Below, piece after piece: positions 30,117-40,500 of a stretch of DNA of 64,000 nucleotides; the first letter of the stretch is position 1; every line of letters begins with the position of its first letter. Below the pieces are notes generated by a model. It did not search any database, was not told where the DNA came from, and was given only the letters and a program-made list of their open reading frames with translations. Both the position numbers and the translations under genes were made by a program. The stretch spans positions 62,001-126,000 of the forward strand of contig LNEL01000056.1 in the NCBI GenBank assembly GCA_001464935.1, read 5' to 3'. The stretch is from Gammaproteobacteria bacterium Ga0077536. GTDB lineage: Bacteria > Pseudomonadota > Gammaproteobacteria > Ga0077536.

Positions 30117-33100
30117 GGATGGGCCTCGCCGGTCGGCGCCGGCGGCTTGCGGTGGCGTTCGACGAACTGCGCGAAGCGTCGGGCCACGATGTAGAACACC
30201 GGCGTGAAGATGAGGCCGAAGAAAGTCACGCCGAGCATGCCGAAGAACATCGCAGTGCCGAGTGACTGGCGCATCTCGGCGCCGGCACCGGTCGCAATGG
30301 CCAGCGGCACCACGCCCATGATGAACGCGAACGAGGTCATCAGGATCGGTCGCAGGCGCGTGTGTGCGGCGCGCGCGGCGGCGGCGACGGGGTCGAGCCC
30401 GTCCCGCTCACCCTGGCGCGCGAACTCGACGATCAGGATCGCGTTCTTCGCCGCGAGCCCGATCAGCACGATGAAACCCACCTGCACCAGGATGTCGTTC
30501 TCCATGCCGCGCAGGTTCACACCCGTCACGGCCGCGAGCAGGCACATCGGCACGATCAGCACCACCGCCAGCGGCAGCATCCAGCTTTCGTACAGTGCGG
30601 CCAGCACCAGGAACACGAAGGCCACCGCGAGCGAGAACGCGATTGGGGCGGTGTTGCCGGCAAGCTTCTCCTGCAGGGCCATGTCGGTCCATTCGAAGCC
30701 GAAGCCATCCGGCAGGACCTCGGCGGCAATCCGCTCCATCGCCGCCAGCGACTCACCGGTCGACACGCCCGGGGGTGTCACGCCCTGCACTTCGGCGGCG
30801 AGATAGAGGTTGTAGCGCGACACGCGATGGGGGCCGGTCAGGTCCTGGAACGTCGTCAGCGAGCCGAGCGGCACCAGCGCGCCGCTGTCGGAGCGCGCGC
30901 GCAGCTTCAGCAGGTCCTCGCGCTGATCGCGGTAACCCCCTTCGGCCTGCGCGGTCACGCGGTAGGTGCGGCCGAGGAAGTTGAAGTCGTTGATGTACGC
31001 GGAGCCGAGATAGATTTCCAGGGCGTCGAGCACGCGTTCGGCCGGCACGCGCAGTTTCTCGGCGCGCACACGATCGATGTCGGCGAACACTTTCGGCGTC
31101 TTGGTGTTGAAGGTGGTGAACACGCGGGCGACGTTCGGGTCCTGGTTCGCGCGCGCAATCAGTTCCTGCGTCACGCGCTCGAGTTCACGCACGCCGTATC
31201 CGCCGCGGTCCTGCACGTACAGTTTCCAGCCGCCGCCGGTGCCGATGCCACGTACGGGCGGTGGCGGCACCACGAAGGCCATCGCTTCCTGGATGGTGCC
31301 GAGCTTGGCCTGCGCCGTGGCCACGGTGTCCTCGATGCTCAGACCCAGCGCTGCCCGTTCCTCGTAGGGCTTCAGCGGCGCGAACACGGCGCCCGCGTTC
31401 GACGCATTGGTGCGCGTCGCGCCGTCGAAGCCGGCAAAGCCCGCGTTGTGGGCCATTTCCGGCATCGCCAGCAGCAGCTTCGTCGCGCGCCGCACGACCT
31501 CGTCCGTGCGCGACACGGAGGCGCCGGGCGGGAGCTGGTAGACCGTGATCAGGTAGCCCTGATCCTGTTGCGGGATGAAGCCCGTCGGCGTGCGATTGAA
31601 TTCGACGACCGTCAGTGCGACGAGCCCGGCGTACACCAGCAGCATCAGCGCCGTGATGCGCAGCACCCGCCTGGTGAGCCAGGCATAACTGTCCGACAGG
31701 CGGGCGAAGCCCGCGTTGAAGGTCACCGCAATCGCCGTGAACGGCGCGAGCAGCACGCGCGCCGCGACCGGCCGCCGGTGATCGGGATCGTGGGCCTTCA
31801 GCAGCAGCGCGCCGAGGGCGGGCGACAGGGTCAGCGACACCAGCGCGGAGATGATCGTCGCGCTCGCGACCGTCAGCGCGAACTGGCGGTAGAACTCGCC
31901 GGCGATGCCGGTGATGAAGGCGGTGGGCACGAACACCGCCGTGAGCACCAGTGCGATGGCAATCAGCGCACCGCCGACCTCGTCCATCGTGCGATGCGCC
32001 GCCTCGCGCGGCGCCAGGCCCTGCGCGAGATAACGCTCGATGTTCTCGACGACGACGATCGCGTCATCGACCGCGATGCCCACCGCGAGCACCAGGCCGA
32101 ACAGTGTCAGGTTATTGATCGAGAAGCCGAAGGCGGCCATCACCGCGAATGTGCCGATCAGCGAGATCGGTATCGCGACGATCGGGATGACCGCGGCGCG
32201 CCACGACTGCAGGAACAGCAGCACCACGAACACCACGAGCAGCATCGCCTCGAATATCGTCAGGTACACCTCGTGCACCGACTGCTCGATGAACTTCGTC
32301 GGATTGAACGCAATCGTCGCGTCCACGCCGGACGGAAAGTCCTTGCGCATCTCCTCCAGCAGGTCCTCGATCGCCTGCGCAGTCTCCAGGGCGTTCGATC
32401 CCGGACGCTGGAAAATCGGGATCGGCAGCGCCGTCTTGCCGTCGAGATAGCCGATCGTCGAATAATCCTGCGCGCCGAGCTCGACCCGCGCGACATCGCG
32501 CAGCCGGGTGATGCGTCCGCTCGGCGTGCGCTTGACGATGATGTCGCCGAACTGCTCGGGATCGATGAACCGGCCCTGGCTCTCGATCGGCAGTTCGAAC
32601 GCGGCCGGCGCCGGCACCGGCAACTGGTTCAGCCGGCCCGAGGCGACCTGCACGTTGTTCTGCCGCACGGCGTCGACGATTTCGTCGGCCGTCAGATCGC
32701 GGGCCGTCGCGAGTTCGGGGTCGATCCAGATCCGCATCGAGTACGCGCGCTCCGCGAAGATGCTGAACTGGCCCACGCCTTTCAGGCGCGCGAGCCGATC
32801 GACGACCTGCGTGCGCGCGTAGTTCGACAGGTAGGTGCCGTCACGCGAGCCGTCCGGCGAATGCAGATGCATCACCATCAGCATGTCCGGCGAATTCTTC
32901 GCGACGTTGACGCCGAGCCGCCGCACGTCTTCCGGCAGGCGCGGCTCGGCAATCGCGACGCGGTTCTGCACCAGCACCTGCGCAAGATCGAGGTTCGTGC
33001 CGAGTTCGAAGGTCACGCTGATCGTCAGCCGGCCGTCGCCGGTCGACGAGGACTGCAGGAACAGCATGCCGTCGACGCCGTTGATCTCCTGCTCGAGCGG

Positions 33101-33295
33101 CGTCGCGACGGTTTCGGCGATGGTCTCGGCGCTGGCCCCCGGATAGGTCGCCGTGACCTGGATGGTCGGCGGCACGATTTCGGGGTACTGCGCGACCGGC
33201 AGCACGAAGTAGGCAATCGCGCCCACGAGGGTGATCACGATCGAAATCACCGACGCGAAGATCGGCCGCTCGATGAAGAAGTGGGACAGGCGCAT
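30113..33295 (-). CDS. RND efflux permease (HAE1/AcrB family)
   Basis: 1060 aa; FFIERPIFASVISIVITLVGAIAY, VGIAVDDAIVVVENIER, ENDILVQVGFIVLIGLAAKNAILIVEFAR. Confidence 0.97.
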   Translation of the reverse strand: MRLSHFFIERPIFASVISIVITLVGAIAYFVLPVAQYPEIVPPTIQVTATYPGASAETIAETVATPLEQEINGVDGMLFLQSSSTGDGRLTISVTFELGTNLDLAQVLVQNRVAIAEPRLPEDVRRLGVNVAKNSPDMLMVMHLHSPDGSRDGTYLSNYARTQVVDRLARLKGVGQFSIFAERAYSMRIWIDPELATARDLTADEIVDAVRQNNVQVASGRLNQLPVPAPAAFELPIESQGRFIDPEQFGDIIVKRTPSGRITRLRDVARVELGAQDYSTIGYLDGKTALPIPIFQRPGSNALETAQAIEDLLEEMRKDFPSGVDATIAFNPTKFIEQSVHEVYLTIFEAMLLVVFVVLLFLQSWRAAVIPIVAIPISLIGTFAVMAAFGFSINNLTLFGLVLAVGIAVDDAIVVVENIERYLAQGLAPREAAHRTMDEVGGALIAIALVLTAVFVPTAFITGIAGEFYRQFALTVASATIISALVSLTLSPALGALLLKAHDPDHRRPVAARVLLAPFTAIAVTFNAGFARLSDSYAWLTRRVLRITALMLLVYAGLVALTVVEFNRTPTGFIPQQDQGYLITVYQLPPGASVSRTDEVVRRATKLLLAMPEMAHNAGFAGFDGATRTNASNAGAVFAPLKPYEERAALGLSIEDTVATAQAKLGTIQEAMAFVVPPPPVRGIGTGGGWKLYVQDRGGYGVRELERVTQELIARANQDPNVARVFTTFNTKTPKVFADIDRVRAEKLRVPAERVLDALEIYLGSAYINDFNFLGRTYRVTAQAEGGYRDQREDLLKLRARSDSGALVPLGSLTTFQDLTGPHRVSRYNLYLAAEVQGVTPPGVSTGESLAAMERIAAEVLPDGFGFEWTDMALQEKLAGNTAPIAFSLAVAFVFLVLAALYESWMLPLAVVLIVPMCLLAAVTGVNLRGMENDILVQVGFIVLIGLAAKNAILIVEFARQGERDGLDPVAAAARAAHTRLRPILMTSFAFIMGVVPLAIATGAGAEMRQSLGTAMFFGMLGVTFFGLIFTPVFYIVARRFAQFVERHRKPPAPTGEAHP

Positions 33296-33300
33296 CGAGG

Positions 33301-34467
33301 CTATTTCCCGCCGGCGGCGTCGGCCGTGGTCGGCGTGACCGGCTGCCCGGGTCGCGCGCGCTGCACGCCGACGACCACGATGCGATCGGTCGCTGTCAGT
33401 CCCTCGCGCACGACGCGCAGGCCGTCGATCAGTGGCCCGAGCAGGACCGGCCGCGCTTCAATGACATTGTCGGGCTTCACCACCATCAGCAGTTTCGTCG
33501 CCTGGTCGGTGACGACCGCGGCGTCCGGAATCAGCAGCGCATCGTGCTCGCCTTCGCCGTAGAGCCGTGCGCGCGCGAACATGCCGGGCAGCAGCACGTG
33601 GTCGGGATTCGCAAAGGTGGCCCGGCCGAGCATCGTGCCGGTGACGGGATCGAGTTCGTTGTCGACGAAAGTCATGCGGCCCTTGTGCGGCCAGCCGTCT
33701 TCGTCGATCAGCCGGGCCTCGACCGGGTTCTGCACCTCGCGTGAGGATCGCCGGGTGCCGGCGCTGTCCAGGCGCGTATAGCGCATGAACTCGGACTCGG
33801 ATGCTTCGATTTCGAGTTCGATCGGATCCAGCGACACGATGGTCGTCAGCAGGGTCGAGTCGGCGCTGCCGCCTGAAATGACATTGCCGACGTCCACGCG
33901 CAGGTCCGACACGCGCCCGGCCATTGGCGCCCGTACTTCGGTGAAGCCGAGATCGAGTTCGGCCTGCTGTTGCACGGCCGTCGCGGCGGCGACGTCCGCC
34001 TGCGCCGAATCGCGTTTCGCGCGGCGTTCTTCCAGCGTCTCGCGGCTCATCGCCTTCGACGCCTCGAGGCGCTGCCCGCGCTCGAGTTCGAGCTGCGCGA
34101 GTTTCAGCTGGGTCTGCGCGCGCGCGACGTCGGCTCGCGCGCGCGCGACGCCGGCGGTGAACGGCCGCTGATCGATCACGAACAGCAGTTGGCCGGCTTC
34201 CACGAGCTGGCCTTCGTCGAAATGCACGGAGTCGAGATAGCCCGACACCCGCGCCCTGACTTCGACGCGCTGCTGCGCGACGAAGCGGCCGGTGTATTCA
34301 TCCCATTCGGTGATGCGCTTCTGCACGGGCAGCGCGACGGTGACGGTTGGCGGTGGCGGAGCGGGCGGGGCATCCGCGGTCATCGCGGGCAGCGCGAGAA
34401 CCAGCAGCGCGGCCATGAGCACGAGGCGGGTGGCGACAGGGGGCATCGGTGAACTTTCGGCAGGCAT
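33301..34467 (-). CDS. RND efflux periplasmic adaptor subunit (AcrA/MexA family)
   Basis: 388 aa; TGRFVAQQRVEVRARVSGYLDSVHFDEGQLVEAGQLLFVIDQRPF. Confidence 0.95.
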   Translation of the reverse strand: MPAESSPMPPVATRLVLMAALLVLALPAMTADAPPAPPPPTVTVALPVQKRITEWDEYTGRFVAQQRVEVRARVSGYLDSVHFDEGQLVEAGQLLFVIDQRPFTAGVARARADVARAQTQLKLAQLELERGQRLEASKAMSRETLEERRAKRDSAQADVAAATAVQQQAELDLGFTEVRAPMAGRVSDLRVDVGNVISGGSADSTLLTTIVSLDPIELEIEASESEFMRYTRLDSAGTRRSSREVQNPVEARLIDEDGWPHKGRMTFVDNELDPVTGTMLGRATFANPDHVLLPGMFARARLYGEGEHDALLIPDAAVVTDQATKLLMVVKPDNVIEARPVLLGPLIDGLRVVREGLTATDRIVVVGVQRARPGQPVTPTTADAAGGK

Positions 34468-34541
34468 GGCAGCGCATTATCGCAGATGCAGCCGCCGTCC
34501 TGTGCATGACGGTCGTCAAGCGGCGCGCAGGCCGCCGTGGC

Positions 34542-36077
34542 TCACACCCTCAGCACAGGCGATGGCTGCGGGATGCCGTCCGCGTCGAGCGAATAGGCGT
34601 AGGCCTCTTTCATTTGGAAATTGCCGCTGTCGGTGTAGACGAGCAGACGCTTGCCGTTGGTGCGCGTCTTGACCATGCCATAGGCGGTGCGGCTGAAGCC
34701 GAAGAACTCGCCGCGCTGCCGGTCCTCTGCGCTCGTCGGCTTCGCCAGGGTCGACCAGCCCTCGACCTTGAAGAAGGCCACCAGTTCGGTGACGAAGATC
34801 AGGGGCTCGGGGACGCGCGACCAGCGGCCCAGCGCGCCCATCAGGGTAGCCCGCGGGTGGATGTATTCCTTGCGTGCGTGCTCGTCGCCGCTGGAGACGA
34901 TGCTGACGATCGGCGACACCGCCTGCAGCAGCGCACCGGAGAAGTCCGATGATCCGTGATGGGGCACCTTGAAAATCTCCGACTGCAGGTTCAACCGGCC
35001 CGCGCGGTGTTCGTTCGCGAGATAGCGGCTGGCCTGGTTGTTCAGATCGCCCGTGAACAGATAGCTGAAGCCGCCGTAGCGCAGGCGGAACACGATCGAA
35101 TGGCCGTTGATCGTGTGGGATGCCGAATGGCCGCCGAAATCCTCGATTTCCGTGGCCAGCGACTCGTGGCCGACGCGCGGCCCGTGCGGCGGATCGCCGA
35201 GAAAGCGCAGCGCGGGCTTGCCGTCGATGGTCGAGGTCAGCGGCCCCAGCACCTCGATTTTCAGATCGCCCTTGTTGAAGAACGAGAACGCGTCGTCGTC
35301 GCCGAACTGCAGGCGACGGCACTCGACCGGTGCCCGCGCGTGGTAGGTCGCGAGTGCCTTTTTCCACGCCAGGAAGGGCTGGTTCATCTCGCTGTCCGGC
35401 ACGTCGAGCAGATTGTCGACGAGACCCGTCAGCCACGTCTGTTTGCCGACGCGCGTGGTCGGCCCCAGCAGGTCGACATCGGACACCCGTTTGCCGTCGC
35501 GCGTGGCGGGTCGCTTCACGAGGCCATTGTGATAGTAGCGGCGCGGCTGCATGAACAGGCGCTTGCGTTTCTCGCGGTTCGTCTCCGAGTCGAGGATCTC
35601 GCGCAGGCCGGCGAAGTGATCGGCGTCGCCGTGGGTGACGAGCAGGCAGTCGATCCGGCGCGGCTTCGCCGCCGTCGTGCCCCGAAAGCGGCCGGCGAGG
35701 TAGCGCGCGAAGAGCTGATTGTCGCCGCCGTCGACGAGGATCACCTTGCCGTTCGGCGCTTCGATCACCGCGCCGTCGCCCTGCTGCACGTCGACACAGT
35801 TGACCTTCAGCACGTCGTTCCTGCGCACGGGTCTGATCAGCGTCGCGAGGTCGATGCGCGCCGATTTGCGCGGTTCGATGTAGCCCTTTTCCTTGACCGG
35901 CAGGATGCTGCCGTCCGGCTGTTCGTTGAAATGCACCGTCTCGATTTCGATGTGCGTGGCCGTGCGGGCGCTGACGGTGACTTCGTCGCCCCACGCCAGC
36001 GTGCGCCGCAGCCGCTTGCGGCCCGGCGCCGCCCACACGTCGACCAGATCGACCGCAATCACGCCCTTGCTCGCCAT
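34542..36077 (-). CDS. Soluble ComEC/Rec2-like MBL-fold hydrolase with SH3-like N-terminal region
   Basis: 511 aa; VNCVDVQQGDGAVIEAPNGKVILVDGGDN, LLVTHGDADHFAGL, FSYLFTGDLNNQ, FKVPHHGSSDFS; no TM segments seen. Confidence 0.8.
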   Translation of the reverse strand: MASKGVIAVDLVDVWAAPGRKRLRRTLAWGDEVTVSARTATHIEIETVHFNEQPDGSILPVKEKGYIEPRKSARIDLATLIRPVRRNDVLKVNCVDVQQGDGAVIEAPNGKVILVDGGDNQLFARYLAGRFRGTTAAKPRRIDCLLVTHGDADHFAGLREILDSETNREKRKRLFMQPRRYYHNGLVKRPATRDGKRVSDVDLLGPTTRVGKQTWLTGLVDNLLDVPDSEMNQPFLAWKKALATYHARAPVECRRLQFGDDDAFSFFNKGDLKIEVLGPLTSTIDGKPALRFLGDPPHGPRVGHESLATEIEDFGGHSASHTINGHSIVFRLRYGGFSYLFTGDLNNQASRYLANEHRAGRLNLQSEIFKVPHHGSSDFSGALLQAVSPIVSIVSSGDEHARKEYIHPRATLMGALGRWSRVPEPLIFVTELVAFFKVEGWSTLAKPTSAEDRQRGEFFGFSRTAYGMVKTRTNGKRLLVYTDSGNFQMKEAYAYSLDADGIPQPSPVLRV

Positions 36078-36181
36078 GTCGCCTCCCTGACGCGTCCTCG
36101 ACCGGCCGTTCCCGTGCTTGCAAGCTTGGCAAAGCCGGGATTGAATGGCAATAATTACAAATAAAGATCAGATAATTGAAT

Positions 36182-37495
36182 ATGAAAACTAGAAAAATTC
36201 TAGGATGGGGTCTCGGTGTGGGTCTGGGTCTGGTGCAGTCGTCGGCGATGGCCGGCGGCGGCTACTTCGCGATGGGCTATGGGCCAATGGCCCGACACAT
36301 GGCAGGGGCAACGACGGCGTACGCCGAAGACGCCTTTGCCGGCGCGTCGAATCCGGCGAAATGGCTCGCGGCGGGCAATCGCGTCGACATCGGCGGCGAA
36401 TTCTTCATGCCCTACCGGCGCGTCGAGCGCACGGGCTCGAACACGGTCCACGATTTTGCGACCACCAGCGCGAAGGACATCTTCGTGCTGCCCGAGGGCG
36501 CCATCAGCCGGCGCATCAACGAGCGCCTCGCGTGGGGTGTGACGGTCTACGGGAACGGCGGACTCAACACCGAATATCGCGGCAACAACGGCGTGCCCGG
36601 TTCGAACCTCGCGCCGGCCGCCTGCGGCAACAAGCCCGCGAACTTCCTGCTCGGCTGCGACAAGCTCGGCATCGACATCGTGCAACTCGTCACGGCGCCC
36701 GGCGTCGCCTACGAAGTCCTGCCCGGGCACACGCTGGGCATCGCACCACTGCTGGTGTTCCAGCGCTTCGAGGCCTATGGCTTCCAGGCTTTCCGCGCGT
36801 TTTCCAAGAATCCGACCGACGTCAGCAACCGCGGCTGGGACTGGGCGCCGGGTCTCGGCGTGCGCGTCGGCTGGCTCGGCGAGATTTCGTCGCGCCTGAG
36901 CCTCGGTGCCGCGTGGGCAAGCCGCGTGTACATGGACGAGTTCGAACAATACGACGGCCTCATCGCCGACGGCGCGCTCGACATCCCCGAGAACTATTCG
37001 CTGGGACTCGCCTGGCAGGCCACGCGCGATCTCACCGTCACCTTCGACTACCAGCGCATCAATTTCGGCGACGTGCCCGCGACCGGCAACGGCGTGCTGA
37101 ACACCTTGCTGAACCCGGTCGACGATGCGCTGGGCACCAGCACGGGCACGGGCTTCAACTGGGAAAACCAGGACAATTTCCGCACCGGCGTCGTGTACGA
37201 CGTGAACCCGACGCTCGCGCTGCGCGCGGGCTATGCCTATGGCGCGCGGCCGCAGCGTGACGACGGGATCAACTCCGTGACGATGAACATGCTGACGCCG
37301 AACGCCGAACACCAGTTCAGCGCCGGGCTCACATGGCGGCCATCACCCGGTGGCGAATTTCACGTCGGCTACAGCCGCTTCATCGCATCGGCCTACGAAG
37401 GCCCGTCGGCGACCGCGCTGCTCGGCATTGGCGGCACCGAGCGCATCGAGGCGCATGTGAACACGGTGATGCTCGGCTGGTCATGGCGCCAATGA
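36182..37495 (+). CDS. OmpP1/FadL-like outer membrane transport protein
   Basis: ATG at 36182 (TTG at 36176 also possible); GGGYFAMGYGPMARHMAGATTAYAEDAFAGASNPAKWLAAGNRVDIGGEFFMP, C-terminal beta strand VMLGWSWRQ. Confidence 0.85.
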   Translation: MKTRKILGWGLGVGLGLVQSSAMAGGGYFAMGYGPMARHMAGATTAYAEDAFAGASNPAKWLAAGNRVDIGGEFFMPYRRVERTGSNTVHDFATTSAKDIFVLPEGAISRRINERLAWGVTVYGNGGLNTEYRGNNGVPGSNLAPAACGNKPANFLLGCDKLGIDIVQLVTAPGVAYEVLPGHTLGIAPLLVFQRFEAYGFQAFRAFSKNPTDVSNRGWDWAPGLGVRVGWLGEISSRLSLGAAWASRVYMDEFEQYDGLIADGALDIPENYSLGLAWQATRDLTVTFDYQRINFGDVPATGNGVLNTLLNPVDDALGTSTGTGFNWENQDNFRTGVVYDVNPTLALRAGYAYGARPQRDDGINSVTMNMLTPNAEHQFSAGLTWRPSPGGEFHVGYSRFIASAYEGPSATALLGIGGTERIEAHVNTVMLGWSWRQ

Positions 37496-37529
37496 CCGGC
37501 GGGCCTGTTCAGTCGCGTCGCGGGGCGCG

Positions 37530-40500
37530 TCAGCGTTCGATCGAATAAAGCACGTCGGCGCCGGTGCGGGTCCCGGTTTCGGCTTCCAGGCTCCAGTGCT
37601 TGCCGAGCAGGTAGCGCAGGCGCACGGTGTTCGCGCGGTCGATGAGCCCGACGCCGTAACCGACATACAGCTTCGGTGACAGGAACTTGCCGACGTTCAG
37701 CGCGAGATCGCTCGCCGCGGGGCTGCCGCTCAGTTTCAATTCGTCGAGGCCGAAACTGCGCGCAATGCGCTCGGTCAGCACGTTGCCACGACGCAGGCCC
37801 AGCGCCGACGCGGCCTCGATCAGCGCGCCGGCATCGGTGGACGACGCGCCGCTCAACGGCCGCCCGATCAGCAGGTAGCTGAGAATGTCACCATCGGGCA
37901 GCGCCGGCGTCGAATAGAGCGTGGTGCGGGGGTCGCGCAGACGGCCGCTGACGCGCATGCCGGCCGTGATGTCGTCCACCTTGCGTTCCGCGCGCGCATC
38001 GACCGCCGGGTCGTCGAGCGCCTGGCCGCTGTAGAACACGCGACTGTCCCTGATCGTCAGCGCCTGGCCGTAGGCGCTGTATAGGCCATCGGCGATTTGT
38101 AGCTCGCCGCTCGCGCGCGTGGCCTGCCGCGGCCGATCGCTGACGCGCAGCGTGCCGTACAGGCGGCCGGTAAAGCCCTGCGCGGCCAGCGTGACCTGGT
38201 CACCGAGCGTGACGCGGATGTCCGCATCGAGCATCGAACCCTCGGTGTCCGGCGGCGCGCGACCGACGACGATCACGTCGTCCGAGCGCTGCGTGCCCGG
38301 GCTGCCGGGACGCAGCGCGAAATGTCCCTCGGGGATCTCCACCGTGCCCCTGAGGCGGGTCAGGGCCGCTCGCCAGTCGAGCGCGAGATCAACGCTCGCC
38401 AGCAGGCTCGCTTCCGGCAGATCGACCACCTGCAGGCGCTCGCTCGTCACCGCCAGCGTCGCGAACAGGCCCGCCGTGTCCTGACCGGCTTCACCGCGCA
38501 GCGCCGCACGTCCGGCGCCCGAGCGCAGACTGCCCGTCACGTCGAAGCGCTCCGTGCCGGACGCCGTGATCGCGAGCGCGGCCTCCTCGATCGCAATCCC
38601 CAGCCGGTTCAACTCGGCGCGTTCGACGGTCAGTGTCGCGCGGCCGGCGGTCTGCGGGTCGGCCACGGTGCCGGTCAGCGCGAGATCGAGCGCGGCTCTG
38701 CCGCGCAGCTCGCCGATGTCGTCCGTCTGCGTGACCCACGGCGCGAGCGCGTCGGCACTGGCCGTCAGCCGCCCGGACACCGGCAGCGTGCGCCAGCGTT
38801 CGAGCGGCCACGGGCCGTCGTGCAGCGTCAGCTCGAGCGCGAGCGGGACCGTCGAGGGCTCCACGATCGTCGCGTTCGCCGCCAGCCGCAGCTCGCCGTT
38901 CGTGGTGTTGACGCGCCATTCGAGTCCGCGATGCACGATCGGCGGCCACGGCTCGCCCAACGGCGGCAGTGCGCCGCCCGCCAGCGCCAGCCGGCCGGTG
39001 GCCGAGTCGAGCAACAGCGCCTGACCGCTGAGCGCCAGTTCCCCCGTCACGGCGCCGCGCTGCCACGCCGCTGCCGGCGGCAGGGACGCAAGCTCGAAAG
39101 CCTCCGCGTCGATCGCCAGCTGCCATCGACCCTGCGCATCCTGTGCCGCCGCCACGCACAGGGCGCCGTCGCCGTCCCAGCACTGGCGTGCGAGCTCGAA
39201 GGTGCCGTCGGTGACCGGCCCGACGATGGCAAAGGCGGCCGGTGCGCGCAGGGCGAGATCCGGGTGTGCGGCCCGCGCGAGGCGGCCGCTCAGCAGGCGG
39301 CCCTGCCAGCGCCCGGGCGTGCTGCCGTCGCCGTCGAGCGCGAGCGTCAGTCGCGAGGTCCCGGCGCGCGCATCGAGATCGAGATGGTGATCGGCGAGCA
39401 CCCCGTGCGCGTCGAGCGTCAGGGACTCGAGCGTGTGGGTCTCGCGGCGCGCGTTCTGGAGGTCGATGTGCAGTTGCTGCGCGACCGTCGCGCGCGGATC
39501 CACGCGCCAGCGGGCGTTCAGGGCGGCGACGGCCAGCTCGCCCAGGCGTACATCGCCGGCAACGAGTTCGCCGGTGGTCGCAGGCAGCGGCAGCGTGCCG
39601 GTCAGCGTGCCGTGGCCGTGCAGGTGGCCCTGTGCGGCGGGCCACAGGTCGGCCAGCGCCGGCGCGGCGACGCGCCAGCGCAGACTGCCCGAGTCGCCGA
39701 TCGTGCCCGTGGCCTCGAGCGTCGCCGCACCCGAGCGCAGCGCGAGGGCGTGCACCGTCAGCGTCGAGCCCGCGCGCTCGATGTCCGCCTCGCCGCCGAG
39801 CGGTCGACCGCGCAGGCGGCCGCCGAGCTTCGACAGCCGCAGCGAGAAGGCCGCCGCCGTGCCGGTCGACTGCAGGTCGAACGCCAGGCTGCCCGGAAAG
39901 TCCGCCGCGAACCACGCAGGATCGACCTCGCTGCCGTGCAGCCGGGCGTCCCAGGCCAGCGCCGGGCCGGACCAGTCGAGTCGCGCGTCGCCGCTCAGCC
40001 GCCCGGCGCCGGTGTCGGCGACGAACGGACGCACGACGAGACTGTCCAGCGTGCCGCTGAACGAGCCGCGCACGGTGCCCGCCGGCAGGTCGTCGATCTG
40101 CAGCGCGAACTCGCTGCTGCCGGTATGGGACTCGAGGCTGCCGGCCGCGTCCGCGCGGCCGTGCACGCTGCGCACCTGTCGTCCGTCGTCCAGCGTGTGG
40201 CGGAGCTCGCGCCACTGGCCCTCCAGATCCCAGCGGAGCCCGGGCACCCAGCCCACGTGGCCGCTGGCATGTGCGTCGCCGCCGGTGGCGAACGTGGCGT
40301 CGAGTGCTGCGATACGCAGCTCGCCCGGCGTGCCGTGGGCCTCCAGGGTCCAGTCGGTGTCAGGCCACGTCCCGGCGCGGGTGGCCGCGCGCAGCGTCAG
40401 CGCATAGTCGGACTGCCGGCCCCGCAACGTGAAGCGGCCGTGCGGACTGTGCAGCCGGGGCTCCGCCAACAGCGGCCAGCGCAGCGCGGACCAGTGTCCG

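Noticed and set aside
30362-33562. 1066-aa plus-strand ORF
   Set aside because: Antisense to the RND permease; Arg/His-rich low-complexity translation typical of shadow ORFs in high-GC DNA.
34516-36132. 538-aa minus-strand ORF overlapping the ComEC-like gene in another frame
   Set aside because: Out-of-frame shadow; the 34542-36077 frame carries the MBL motifs.
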